From NCBI GenBank assembly GCA_025929805.1, contig JAICPP010000153.1:1-8197 (forward strand): a stretch of DNA of 8,197 bases, read 5' to 3'. Below the pieces are notes generated by a model that did no database searches, had not been told where the DNA came from, and was given only the letters and a program-made list of their open reading frames with translations. This document shows, one piece after another, positions 1 through 6,746 of this stretch. This stretch comes from Gemmatimonadales bacterium. GTDB lineage: Bacteria > Gemmatimonadota > Gemmatimonadetes > Gemmatimonadales > GWC2-71-9. The translations under genes were made by a program, and so were the position numbers. Every line of letters begins with the position of its first letter. Positions within the stretch are counted from its first letter, which is position 1.

Positions 1-198
1 GATCCCGACGGGTTCGCCAGCCGCTTTGGCGTTCGGGTTCAGGGCGACAACTTTGGTGACGGGTTGGACGCGCTCCTCCGAGATGGGCGCTGGCGCCAGT
101 GTGGGGAGCAGGCCCGCGAGCACGTGATGAACCGGTTCGAGCTCAGGTCAGCCATCGACCAGCATCTCGCCATGTACCAAGAGCTGATGACCGAATGA
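1..198 (+). CDS. Probable glycosyltransferase, C-terminal fragment
   Basis: Reading frame 1 is open from the left edge to a TGA at 196-198 and gives 65 residues; the start lies outside the window. The tail has a short acidic/glycine stretch (VQGDNFGDGLDALLRDG), then a helix-rich end (AREHVMNRFELRSAIDQHLA, then MYQELMTE). This resembles the closing helices of GT-B fold (GT4-like) glycosyltransferases, where 'Ala-Arg-x-x-Val...Phe...' is followed by a final helix ending in Tyr-x-x-Leu. The catalytic and nucleotide-sugar binding parts are not visible, so donor and acceptor cannot be named. The stop codon overlaps the pdxH start (ATGA, 195-198), which suggests cotranscription and translational coupling. 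The family call is inference from a short tail; the open frame and the overlap are seen directly. Confidence 0.55.
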   Translation, partial: DPDGFASRFGVRVQGDNFGDGLDALLRDGRWRQCGEQAREHVMNRFELRSAIDQHLAMYQELMTE

Positions 199-830
199 CT
201 CTCGGGGATCTCCGTCGCGAATACGCCCACGCCCGGCTGGATGAAAAGGACGTGAGTCACGATCCCATCGTGGAGTTCGCCCGCTGGTTTGCCCAGGCAC
301 AGGAGGCGCAGGTGGCCGAGCCGAACGCGATGACCCTGGCCACGGCGACGTCCGCCGCAGCCCCGTCCGCCCGGCTGGTCTTGCTCAAGGCCTTCGATGA
401 GCATGGATTCGTCTTCTTCACCGACTACCGGAGCCGGAAGGGTCAGGAGTTGGATGAGAACCCGCGGGCGGCGCTGGTCTTCTACTGGGTGGAGCTGGAG
501 CGCCAGGTGCGGATCACCGGAACGGTGGAGCGGACGTCGGCCGAGGAATCAGCGGCGTACTTCCGGACCCGTCCGCTGGGGAGCCGGTTGGGAGCATGGG
601 TCTCGCACCAGAGCCTGGTCATTCCATCGCGGGCACAGCTCGAGCGTGGCCTCAGAGAGGTGGAGGCGCGATTCCCGGATGGGAATATTCCGTTGCCGCC
701 GCATTGGGGTGGCTACCGGGTACAGCCTGAGGTGATCGAGTTCTGGCAGGGGCGGGAGAGCCGGCTGCACGACCGGATTCGATATACCCGCGCCGGCGAA
801 AGATGGCGGATCGAACGGTTGTCGCCGTAG
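195..830 (+). CDS. pdxH: Pyridoxamine/pyridoxine 5'-phosphate oxidase
   Basis: FMN-dependent cytosolic enzyme that oxidises pyridoxamine 5'-phosphate or pyridoxine 5'-phosphate to pyridoxal 5'-phosphate, the last or salvage step of vitamin B6 synthesis. The protein has 211 residues, close to the usual size (E. coli about 218). Family landmarks appear in order: an N-terminal helix with DPIVEFARWF (23-32); the FMN-binding strand SARLVLLK (58-65); FVFFTDYRSRKGQEL (72-86); FYWVELERQVRITGTVER (96-113); the dimer/FMN segment RPLGSRLGAWVSHQS (126-140); and the C-terminal signature WGGYRV, then IEFWQGRESRLHDR (181-194), ending in RLSP. Arg190 and His192 sit where the substrate-phosphate and pyridine-contacting Arg-x-His pair is found. 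The ATG at 195 was chosen because it begins the family N-terminus and overlaps the upstream stop by 4 nt. The longer in-frame start at 99 would put 32 non-family residues inside the upstream gene. No strong Shine-Dalgarno is visible, which fits translational coupling. Confidence 0.96.
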   Translation: MTLGDLRREYAHARLDEKDVSHDPIVEFARWFAQAQEAQVAEPNAMTLATATSAAAPSARLVLLKAFDEHGFVFFTDYRSRKGQELDENPRAALVFYWVELERQVRITGTVERTSAEESAAYFRTRPLGSRLGAWVSHQSLVIPSRAQLERGLREVEARFPDGNIPLPPHWGGYRVQPEVIEFWQGRESRLHDRIRYTRAGERWRIERLSP

Positions 831-846
831 CTGATTCGAACACCAA

Positions 847-867
847 CCGCCCCCTGAAGGCGGGCGG
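847..867. terminator. GC-rich hairpin between convergent genes
   Basis: CCGCCC (847-852) can pair with GGGCGG (862-867) around a 9-nt loop, in the 45-nt gap between the ends of pdxH (plus) and the TonB receptor gene (minus). Its position suggests a shared bidirectional terminator. No clear U-tract follows on the plus strand. On the minus strand the hairpin is followed by a weak T-rich run (GGTTGGTGTT). The stem is seen; the terminator function is inferred from position. Confidence 0.4.
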
Positions 868-875
868 GTGAAGCG

Positions 876-3515
876 TCAGAAGTTCGCCGTGAGGCCCCCC
901 AGTACCCGCCGGCGGATGACCGACCCGCCATAGAGCTGGAACCGCTCCTGGTCCAGCACATTGGTGGCCATGGCGTGGATCCGAAGGTTGTTATTGATCC
1001 GGAACCCGGCGCCCACATTCAGGAACTCACTCGCGGGGACGTACCCCTGAAACACGCCGGCCGCCCACTGGTAGCCGTCCACCAGCCGCAGGGAGGCGTT
1101 GGCATCGAAGCGCTGATCGGCGTAGGACAACCCGAACGTCGCCTTCTTGCTCGGCGTGTTGGGGAGCAGCTGATCTCCGGCCGCCTGTGATTTGACCTCG
1201 AAATCGAAGCCGGTGAAAGACACGTCTCCCCGAAGTTCGGGCGTAAACTGATAGCCGACCCCCAACTCCACCCCCCGCTCCGTCACCCGCCCCGCATTGC
1301 TGTAGGAAAGCACCACGGCTCGGCTGCCATCGGGCAGGGTGGCCAGCGCGGGAGCACCCGAGATCGTCGTTCCGGCCTGCACCTGGGCGTAGCCACCCTG
1401 AAGCAGGGGGATGGGCGCCCGCAGTGCGGCCGCCTGGGCGGGACTGATCTGGCCACCCGATTCAAGCTGCTGGATCCGCTGATCCAACGCGGTGAGATCG
1501 GCCGGCACGTTGATACCGTTATCGGTCAGCTGGAAGGTAGGAAAGAGCGGGTTCACTCCCGGCAGAAGGTCGGTGACGAAGTTCTCCAGCTCATTGATGT
1601 AGAAGTCGGCGGTGAAGTACAACGTGTTGGACAAGCTCCCCTTGTAGCCCAGCTCCCAGCCCACAACCGTTTCGACATCCAGCCCCGGATTGCCCAGCGC
1701 GAGCACCTGGGTCTGCCCCGAGAAGTTCCAGGGGAGGCTGCTGTGAAGCGTCAGCCCCGCCAGGGCAGCCGGTGGCAGACTCGCCTGGACCTGGGTGTAG
1801 TAGTTCTCGATGCCGGCTTCGATCGTGGCAGGTCCGGTCGTAGGCGCCCCCGCCGGTGCGCGGAGGAAGAACTCGGAGTAGTTCGGGGTCTGAAACGCCC
1901 GATTCACCGAGAAGCGGAAGGAGTGATTCTCCTGCGGCGTAAACACCACCGCACCCTTCGGTGAAAACTGGGTATCGAACAGCGAGCCATCGTCCACCCG
2001 GGCCGCACCCACCAGGCGCAGCTCCGGAATTAGCTTGTACTCGACCTGGCCATAGGCCGAGTAGTAGTCGTCATTGCGGTCGTCGTTGACCGGATCCATC
2101 AGGGTTCCGAAGGTATTGACCCGTGTGTTCCGGTAGGAGGCGCCGTACACCACCCGGCCTCGCTCTTCCTGGAAGTTCCAGTTCTGCTGTCCCTCCAGGT
2201 GGAAGATGTCGGACCGCTCCTCCAACGGCGCGCCGGATGAAAGCGCCACTTGAGAATCGATCGAGGTCCGGCTGTTCCAGAAGGCAAAGAGATTGTAGCG
2301 ATCAGCGGCAAGGGCCACCCGGGCGTAAGGCTTGATGGCCTTGAGCACCTGCACCCGGCCGATCCCGGTGACAAACACTTCGTTCTGGACCTGCGCCGCC
2401 CCACCGTCGGCCGACAGGACCGAGCCGTTGTTGAGGTAGTAATCCAGGCGGGCCGAACCGTAGGCATTCTCCAGCGGACTGCGATCGCCCAGCGGAGCAC
2501 CGGTGACGGGGTCCTTCGATTGGCCGCTGAGCGGCGTTACCTCACGCGCCGGGCCCACCGGCTCGTCGGTCGCGTCGGCATACTCCTGCTGGAGCGAGCT
2601 GGCGTCGTTCAGGGTGCGGGAGCGGGAGTAGGTATCGCTCCGGTTGTATCCCGCATTGAACCGATAACCGAACCGATCACCATTGAAGACGCCGGCATGC
2701 CGGAGGTCTCCCCGAAAGGTCTCCAGCTCTCCGCCCCCCAGTGTAAGCTTGGTGCCGGCTACCTCGCGTGCCTCGGGAGTGACGATATTGATGACGCCGC
2801 TGAAGGCGTTGGCTCCGTACAGTGCAGACCCGGGGCCTCGCACCATCTCCAACCGTCCGAGGTCTTCCAGCGGCTGGACCATGCCATTCCATTCCTGGGC
2901 CCCCAGGAATGCAATGGAGAGGTCACGCCCGTCCTGGAGCACCAGGACGCGGCGGTTGAGGGACGAGTTGAATCCGCGGGCATTGACGTTGAAGTCGTTG
3001 ACGCCGCTCTGGACCACGTCCACGCCCGGGACGGTCTGTAGTGCCACGGGTGCCTGGCCGGTGATGGTTGTGTTCTGGAGTACCTGCGGATCCACGACGG
3101 AAATTGCGGCCGGCGCCTCCACGATCCGTTCCGGCGTCCGCGAAGCGGCCGAGACCACCAGTTCGGTAAGCGCCACGGCGACCGGCTCGAGCGCCGCGTT
3201 GACGGTTGCGGTGCCGCCGGGTTCGACTGTGGTCTGTACCTCGGTTGGCCGGTACCCCAGCCAGCGGAATACAATGGTCTGTGGCCCTGCGGGCACCCGG
3301 CGCAGGGTATAACGTCCGTCCGGACCGGTCACCGTACTCACGCCGATGCCCTGGACGCTGACCGATACGCTGGCCAGCGCCGAGCCCTCACCGGACCTCG
3401 TAACCGTTCCGGTGACAGTCCCGGTTTCTTGAGCCACGGCAGTAGGAGCCAGGCAGGCGACGGTGATCAGCAGGAAAAGAAGGTTGCGCAGAGTGGCAGA
3501 CAGGGACTGGGGCAT
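876..3515 (-). CDS. TonB-dependent outer-membrane receptor with N-terminal carboxypeptidase-regulatory-like domain
   Basis: This 879-residue protein is predicted to be an outer-membrane beta-barrel importing a large or scarce substrate with TonB/ExbBD energy. Order of parts: a signal peptide with hydrophobic core LLFLLITVA and AVA-Q cleavage after residue 28; a CarboxypepD_reg-like beta-sandwich (about 31-112, with TGTVTGTVTRSGEG and FRWLGYRP); a TonB-box-like stretch ALTELVVSA (115-123); a plug domain (about 125-250) with ARGFNSSLNRRVLVLQDGRD and VRGPGSALYGANAFSGVINI; and a barrel from about 255 to a C-terminal Phe (GGLTANF), the usual BAM recognition end. The ATG at 3515 was chosen because it begins the signal peptide and has GAGG upstream. 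An in-frame ATG at 3650 would add 45 residues that hide the signal. The substrate cannot be read from sequence: SusC-type and siderophore-type receptors both remain possible, and no SusD-like partner is present here. It is transcribed divergently from the glycosidase lipoprotein gene. Confidence 0.93.
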   Translation of the reverse strand: MPQSLSATLRNLLFLLITVACLAPTAVAQETGTVTGTVTRSGEGSALASVSVSVQGIGVSTVTGPDGRYTLRRVPAGPQTIVFRWLGYRPTEVQTTVEPGGTATVNAALEPVAVALTELVVSAASRTPERIVEAPAAISVVDPQVLQNTTITGQAPVALQTVPGVDVVQSGVNDFNVNARGFNSSLNRRVLVLQDGRDLSIAFLGAQEWNGMVQPLEDLGRLEMVRGPGSALYGANAFSGVINIVTPEAREVAGTKLTLGGGELETFRGDLRHAGVFNGDRFGYRFNAGYNRSDTYSRSRTLNDASSLQQEYADATDEPVGPAREVTPLSGQSKDPVTGAPLGDRSPLENAYGSARLDYYLNNGSVLSADGGAAQVQNEVFVTGIGRVQVLKAIKPYARVALAADRYNLFAFWNSRTSIDSQVALSSGAPLEERSDIFHLEGQQNWNFQEERGRVVYGASYRNTRVNTFGTLMDPVNDDRNDDYYSAYGQVEYKLIPELRLVGAARVDDGSLFDTQFSPKGAVVFTPQENHSFRFSVNRAFQTPNYSEFFLRAPAGAPTTGPATIEAGIENYYTQVQASLPPAALAGLTLHSSLPWNFSGQTQVLALGNPGLDVETVVGWELGYKGSLSNTLYFTADFYINELENFVTDLLPGVNPLFPTFQLTDNGINVPADLTALDQRIQQLESGGQISPAQAAALRAPIPLLQGGYAQVQAGTTISGAPALATLPDGSRAVVLSYSNAGRVTERGVELGVGYQFTPELRGDVSFTGFDFEVKSQAAGDQLLPNTPSKKATFGLSYADQRFDANASLRLVDGYQWAAGVFQGYVPASEFLNVGAGFRINNNLRIHAMATNVLDQERFQLYGGSVIRRRVLGGLTANF

Positions 3516-3668
3516 ACGAGCGTCCTCATCTCCTCGATTATGGGCGGGGCACGAATGGCCGCGCCCTGCTGAGCAGCGATGGCAGGAGTCCGAATACGAC
3601 GGAGAAGCACCATCAGTATACAGACCGAAAACGTCCGGGACCAGCGTCACCCGGGCCCGTATGGGATT
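3516..3668. promoter_or_regulatory. Divergent intergenic region with candidate promoter for the TonB receptor
   Basis: These 153 nt separate two divergent start codons. On the minus strand, TATACT (3615-3620, 5 of 6 matches to a -10 box) lies 17 nt from a weak -35-like TGGTCC (3638-3643). Transcription from here would give the receptor mRNA a leader of roughly 90 nt. The same spot contains the palindrome GTATAC (3616-3621), so a plus-strand promoter could overlap, but no convincing -35 was seen for it. A small palindrome, CTGCT-G-AGCAG (3566-3576), lies within the receptor leader. These are motif matches by eye only. Confidence 0.33.
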
Positions 3669-5015
3669 ATGAGAATTGCGCTTTCCTTCTCCTTAGTGAG
3701 AATCGGTTCGCTGGCCGCTCTGGCCGCCTGCCATGCCGGCAGCCCTCCGACTACCCACCCGGTCCGATCAGCCGGGATATTCACCAAACCAATCTCCTTT
3801 GCCATTCTCGAGGATTATGACAAGGGGCATGATCTGGGCGAAGTCGCCCGGGATTTCAAACTCTACCGCGAGCTCGGTGTGCCGGTCTGGCGAGGAAGCT
3901 TCGGTTGGGATGATTACGAGCCCAGGCCGGGACATTATGACTTCGAGTGGCTGAGCCAGTTCGTAGCGCTGGCCGACAGCATGGGGATCTCACTTCGGCC
4001 TTATCTCGGTTACACCCCCGAGTGGGCCGCGCGACGCGGAAAGGATGAGCACGTCTGGAACGATCCTCCTCGCCGGACGGGCGACTGGGTGCGGTTCGCC
4101 GATGCGCTCGCCGGAAAACTGAAATCATCTCGAAGTCTCCTGTCGTACGAGATCTATAACGAGGAAAACGTCCCTCTTTGGTGGGAGGGTACCGCCTATG
4201 AGTACGCCACGGTCCTCTGGGCCGGAGCTGAGGCCATTCGCCGGGCCGATCCCGACGTTCAGATCCTGTTGGGGGGCATGGTGTGGCCCGATGTGGAGTG
4301 GCTGGAGGTGACTTGCCAGGACGGGCGCGCGCCGTTCGACGTGCTTCCGTTTCATGCCTACCCGGAAACCTGGACGCCTGACTCGGTCGTGGTGGAGAAC
4401 TACCTCGGCCCGCCGTATCGCGATGGTTTTTTGCCGGAAGCAGATCAGTTGTGCGGCCGGAAGCCGATCTGGATCAACGAAGTCGGCTTTGCCACCACTC
4501 CCGGGAAGAGCGAAGAGGAACAGGCCGACTGGTGGGTCAGAGCCTTTGCCACGTTCCTGGCGGAGCCGCGGGTGGAGCACCTGGGCATCTATGAGATCAG
4601 GGACCAGCGAGCCGATACCCCTGTGATCGGCGATGCGCCGAACTACTATCTGGGACTGATCCGGTCGGACGGGACTCCCAAGCTTTCCTTCAGGACGGTC
4701 CGCCTCCTGGTAAGGCTGTTTGGTACCGACTCCATAACCGTGGCCGACCCGGAGCTTCGGGTGCGGGTCGCTGAGGGAAAGGCAGGCGAGCTGTATCATC
4801 ACCTCTTCGTGCGGCCAGACGGACGGCAACTGGTGTTCGTCTGGGACCGTACCTCGAATCCAACCGTGGAACTGGAGCTCTCGCGGGCAGCCACCCGGGT
4901 AACGGCCTATGGCTCCGACGGCGAGCCAATGGTCTGGAGAGAGACCGGGCCACGTTCCATTCGGAAGGTCAAGCTCGAGCCCGGAATGGCGCGGATCTTC
5001 GAGGTGGAAGGCTGA
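3669..5015 (+). CDS. Lipoprotein glycoside hydrolase, clan-A TIM barrel (GH39/GH5-like)
   Basis: This 448-residue predicted lipoprotein probably cleaves beta-glycosidic bonds at the cell envelope. The N-terminus has a short basic region, a hydrophobic stretch and lipobox LAAC with Cys21 as lipidation site (SLAALAACHAG). The barrel carries clan-A retaining glycosidase landmarks: PVWRGSFGWDDYEPRPGHYD early; YEIYNEENVPLWW with Asn164-Glu165 as likely acid/base at the end of strand 4; DVLPFHAYP with His229; and KPIWINEVGFAT with Glu271 as likely nucleophile on strand 7. A C-terminal beta-rich segment (about 360-448) resembles the accessory beta-sandwich of GH39/GH5-type enzymes. Cys216 and Cys262 could form a disulfide. 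The ATG at 3669 was chosen because it starts the lipoprotein signal; the in-frame ATG at 3579 would add 30 charged residues and run through the divergent promoter. The Shine-Dalgarno is poor. Family number and substrate are inference: beta-xylosidase, beta-glucosidase and endo-glycanase activities are all possible. Confidence 0.8.
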   Translation: MRIALSFSLVRIGSLAALAACHAGSPPTTHPVRSAGIFTKPISFAILEDYDKGHDLGEVARDFKLYRELGVPVWRGSFGWDDYEPRPGHYDFEWLSQFVALADSMGISLRPYLGYTPEWAARRGKDEHVWNDPPRRTGDWVRFADALAGKLKSSRSLLSYEIYNEENVPLWWEGTAYEYATVLWAGAEAIRRADPDVQILLGGMVWPDVEWLEVTCQDGRAPFDVLPFHAYPETWTPDSVVVENYLGPPYRDGFLPEADQLCGRKPIWINEVGFATTPGKSEEEQADWWVRAFATFLAEPRVEHLGIYEIRDQRADTPVIGDAPNYYLGLIRSDGTPKLSFRTVRLLVRLFGTDSITVADPELRVRVAEGKAGELYHHLFVRPDGRQLVFVWDRTSNPTVELELSRAATRVTAYGSDGEPMVWRETGPRSIRKVKLEPGMARIFEVEG

Positions 5016-5058
5016 TTCGGCGCTCTCCCTGCTAGCTTCCGGGGGTCCGCAGCGAATC

Positions 5059-5075
5059 GCCGCCTTCGGTGCGGC
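5059..5075 (+). terminator. UUCG-tetraloop hairpin between glycosidase and peptidase genes
   Basis: GCCGCC (5059-5064) pairs with GGCGGC-like bases (5069, 5071-5075, one T bulged at 5070) around a TTCG loop, giving the very stable C(UUCG)G tetraloop. It lies in the 88-nt gap between the glycosidase stop and the peptidase ATG. No U-run follows, so it is either a weak or factor-assisted terminator or a stabilising element in the peptidase leader. The structure is seen; the role is inferred. Confidence 0.38.
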
Positions 5076-5103
5076 TCAGTCAGAACCTGTCACGATAAGA
5101 CAT

Positions 5104-6555
5104 ATGCGCACACCAATCGCTTCCGCAATTCTGTTGCTTTCACTGGTCAAGAGCCTGCCGGCGCAAGACATCTCTCGCGCGGAATACGCCGCCCGCCGCG
5201 ATTCGCTGGCCGCTCGCATAGACAGCGGCCTGGTGATCGCCTTCGGTGCGCCCGATCCCACCGGCATACACGAGGCATCCCAGCTCCCGGCCTTTCGCTA
5301 CCTCACCGGTTTTCTGGAACCCAATGCCGCGTTCGTGCTGGTCAAGCGCGGCGGGCGGGTGACAGGAACGCTGTTCACCGCCTCGCGCGATCCTCGGCGG
5401 GCGCTGTACGACGGCTTCCCGCCCGACTCGGCCGCGGTCGCCAGGGCAACCGGGTTGGCCGTGAGATCGCTGCCGGCTCTCGGTCCTTACGTCGACTCGG
5501 TGCTACAGCCGGGGCTGCCGGTCTACGACCTGCGCGACTTCGCCTCCAGTGACGCGGCGCGCCAGGACTCGCTGACGCGGGGAGCCCGCTTCATGGCCGA
5601 TCTGGCTGCGCAACAGCGGACGCCGCTCCAGATCCGCGACGCGCATCCGATCGTGGACAGCCTGCGCGCCCGGAAGTCCCCTGCCGAGCTGGCGCTCCTG
5701 CGGAAAGCCATCGACATCACGGTCGCGAGTCAGACCCAGGCCATGCGCTCGGCGAAACCGGGAATGTGGGAATACGAGCTGGAGGCACAGGTGGAAGGCG
5801 GGTTCCGCCGGGCCGGAGCCGATGGGCCGTCTTTTGGCTCCATCGTCGGCTCGGGGCCGAACTCGACCCAGTATCACTACACCCAGAACAACCGGCGTAT
5901 GGCCGCAGGGGACCTGGTGCTCATGGATGTGGGAGCGGCCTACCGCGGCTATGCTGCCGACGTGACCCGGACGGTTCCAGTGAGCGGCAAGTTCACCCCG
6001 GAGCAGCGGGCGGTCTACCAGCTGGTGCGAGATGCTCAGGCCGCCGCCGAGCGCGCGGTCAAGTCGGGCGCACCATTCGGCGCGTGGCGCGACTCGGCTC
6101 GCGTGGTCCTGGGGCGGGGACTCACGAAGCTCGGGCTGGTCGAATCGGCCGACGCCACCTTCGATCCGCCGTGGTCGGCGGGTTGTCAGGCCAACCCGGT
6201 GATGTGCACCCAGGCGTTTCTCTACATGGCGCACGGGCTGGGGCACGGCATTGGCCTCGAGGTGCACGACCCACCCCGCTACGGCGGCACCGGCACCTTC
6301 GAAGTGGGCCAAGTCTTCACCATAGAGCCCGGGGTGTACATCAGCACCCGGCTGCTCGACATGCTGCCCGACACGCCGAAGAACCGGGTGATGATCGCCA
6401 AGGTCCGGAAGACGGTGGAGCGCTATCAGAACACGGGTGTTCGGATCGAGGACGACTATGTGGTCACGACCAGCGGCATCGAGTGGTTGTCGCGCGGGCC
6501 GCGCGAGGTCGCCGAGATCGAGGCCCTTAGAGTGGTGTCATCCGGTGCCAGGTGA
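5104..6555 (+). CDS. Secreted Xaa-Pro aminopeptidase, M24B family
   Basis: This 483-residue dinuclear-metal peptidase is predicted to remove an N-terminal residue preceding proline, outside the cytoplasm. Parts in order: a signal peptide (hydrophobic AILLLSLV, cleavage likely at LPA-Q near residue 20); an AMP_N-type domain (about 24-185); then a pita-bread catalytic domain opening with RKSPAELALLRKAIDI (from 190). All five metal ligands are present: Asp275 (LMDVGA), Asp286 (AADVTRT), His381 (HGLGHGIGLEVHD), Glu408 (TIEPGVY) and Glu449 (VRIEDD). His377 and His388 match the conserved substrate and catalytic histidines of E. coli PepP. The last two ligands are 41 residues apart, against 23 in E. 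coli PepP, because of an insert (TRLLDMLPDTPKNRVMIAKV) seen in some secreted members. Cys361 and Cys368, just before the His motif, could form a disulfide. The ATG at 5104 is the only start giving a signal peptide; no good Shine-Dalgarno precedes it. It follows the glycosidase gene by 88 nt. Confidence 0.94.
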   Translation: MRTPIASAILLLSLVKSLPAQDISRAEYAARRDSLAARIDSGLVIAFGAPDPTGIHEASQLPAFRYLTGFLEPNAAFVLVKRGGRVTGTLFTASRDPRRALYDGFPPDSAAVARATGLAVRSLPALGPYVDSVLQPGLPVYDLRDFASSDAARQDSLTRGARFMADLAAQQRTPLQIRDAHPIVDSLRARKSPAELALLRKAIDITVASQTQAMRSAKPGMWEYELEAQVEGGFRRAGADGPSFGSIVGSGPNSTQYHYTQNNRRMAAGDLVLMDVGAAYRGYAADVTRTVPVSGKFTPEQRAVYQLVRDAQAAAERAVKSGAPFGAWRDSARVVLGRGLTKLGLVESADATFDPPWSAGCQANPVMCTQAFLYMAHGLGHGIGLEVHDPPRYGGTGTFEVGQVFTIEPGVYISTRLLDMLPDTPKNRVMIAKVRKTVERYQNTGVRIEDDYVVTTSGIEWLSRGPREVAEIEALRVVSSGAR

Positions 6556-6577
6556 GCGCGGCCCAGCATCGGCAAAG

Positions 6578-6611
6578 CTCACCACAGAGGCGCAGAGAAC
6601 ACGTGAATTTC
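6578..6611. repeat. Dispersed-type intergenic repeat (ACCACAGAGGCGCAGAGAAC motif)
   Basis: ACCACAGAGGCGCAGAGAAC (6581-6600), followed by ACGTGAATTTC, matches in style the 'accacagagacacagagaacacag' type sequence scattered between genes in many unrelated bacteria, which often gives spurious TEAQRTRE-like peptides when translated. Here it starts about 25 nt after the peptidase stop and gives TTEAQRTREF in one plus frame. Family recognition is from memory of the motif. Only one copy is in the window, so its repeated nature cannot be shown here. No function is known to me. Confidence 0.5.
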
Positions 6612-6687
6612 TTAGTCCAGAGTTCTTGATCTTTGCTAGAGACGTCATAGCACGTTAACGTTCGATTGCCGCCAGGGGCATCGTGGC

Positions 6688-6715
6688 GAGTCACGAGTCA
6701 CGAGTCTCGAGTCAC
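6688..6715 (+). repeat. Four tandem heptamers GAGTCAC, left arm of the extended P3 stem
   Basis: Four abutting 7-nt units occupy 6688-6694, 6695-6701, 6702-6708 and 6709-6715: GAGTCAC, GAGTCAC, GAGTCTC, GAGTCAC. Only one base differs among the four. The array forms the 5' strand of the long P3 stem of the TPP riboswitch and is complementary to the array at 6747-6774. Confidence 0.9.
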
Positions 6716-6746
6716 GACGTGGCTCGCAGTTCCGGCTGAGTTTCAC

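Noticed and set aside
2250..3041. Plus-strand open frame of 263 codons inside the TonB receptor gene
   Set aside because: It is antisense to the plug and barrel coding sequence, which carries clear family motifs. The plus-frame translation shows no known motif.
3450..3458. Lipobox-like Cys21 in the TonB receptor signal peptide
   Set aside because: The residue at -3 is Thr rather than Leu/Val/Ile, and a clear AVA-Q signal peptidase I site follows, as expected for an outer-membrane barrel.
3579..3668. Upstream in-frame ATG (3579) for the glycosidase
   Set aside because: It would add 30 charged residues before a well-formed lipoprotein signal and run through the divergent promoter region.
4125..4829. 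Minus-strand open frame of 234 codons opposite the glycosidase
   Set aside because: It is a shadow of the glycosidase frame, which has both catalytic Glu motifs; no start context or domain supports it.
5503..6312. Minus-strand open frame of 269 codons opposite the peptidase
   Set aside because: It is antisense to the metal-ligand motifs of the M24B peptidase and shows no recognisable domain.
6626..6653. Possible thiC promoter, TTGATC (6626-6631) with TAGCAC (6648-6653)
   Set aside because: The position, just upstream of riboswitch P1, is right and the spacing is 16 nt, but the -10 matches only 3 of 6 bases; too weak to list as a feature.
6437..6658. Small plus-strand frame ending in TTEAQRTREF and more
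   Set aside because: It begins out of frame inside the peptidase gene and its tail is the translation of an intergenic repeat motif, a common source of false proteins.
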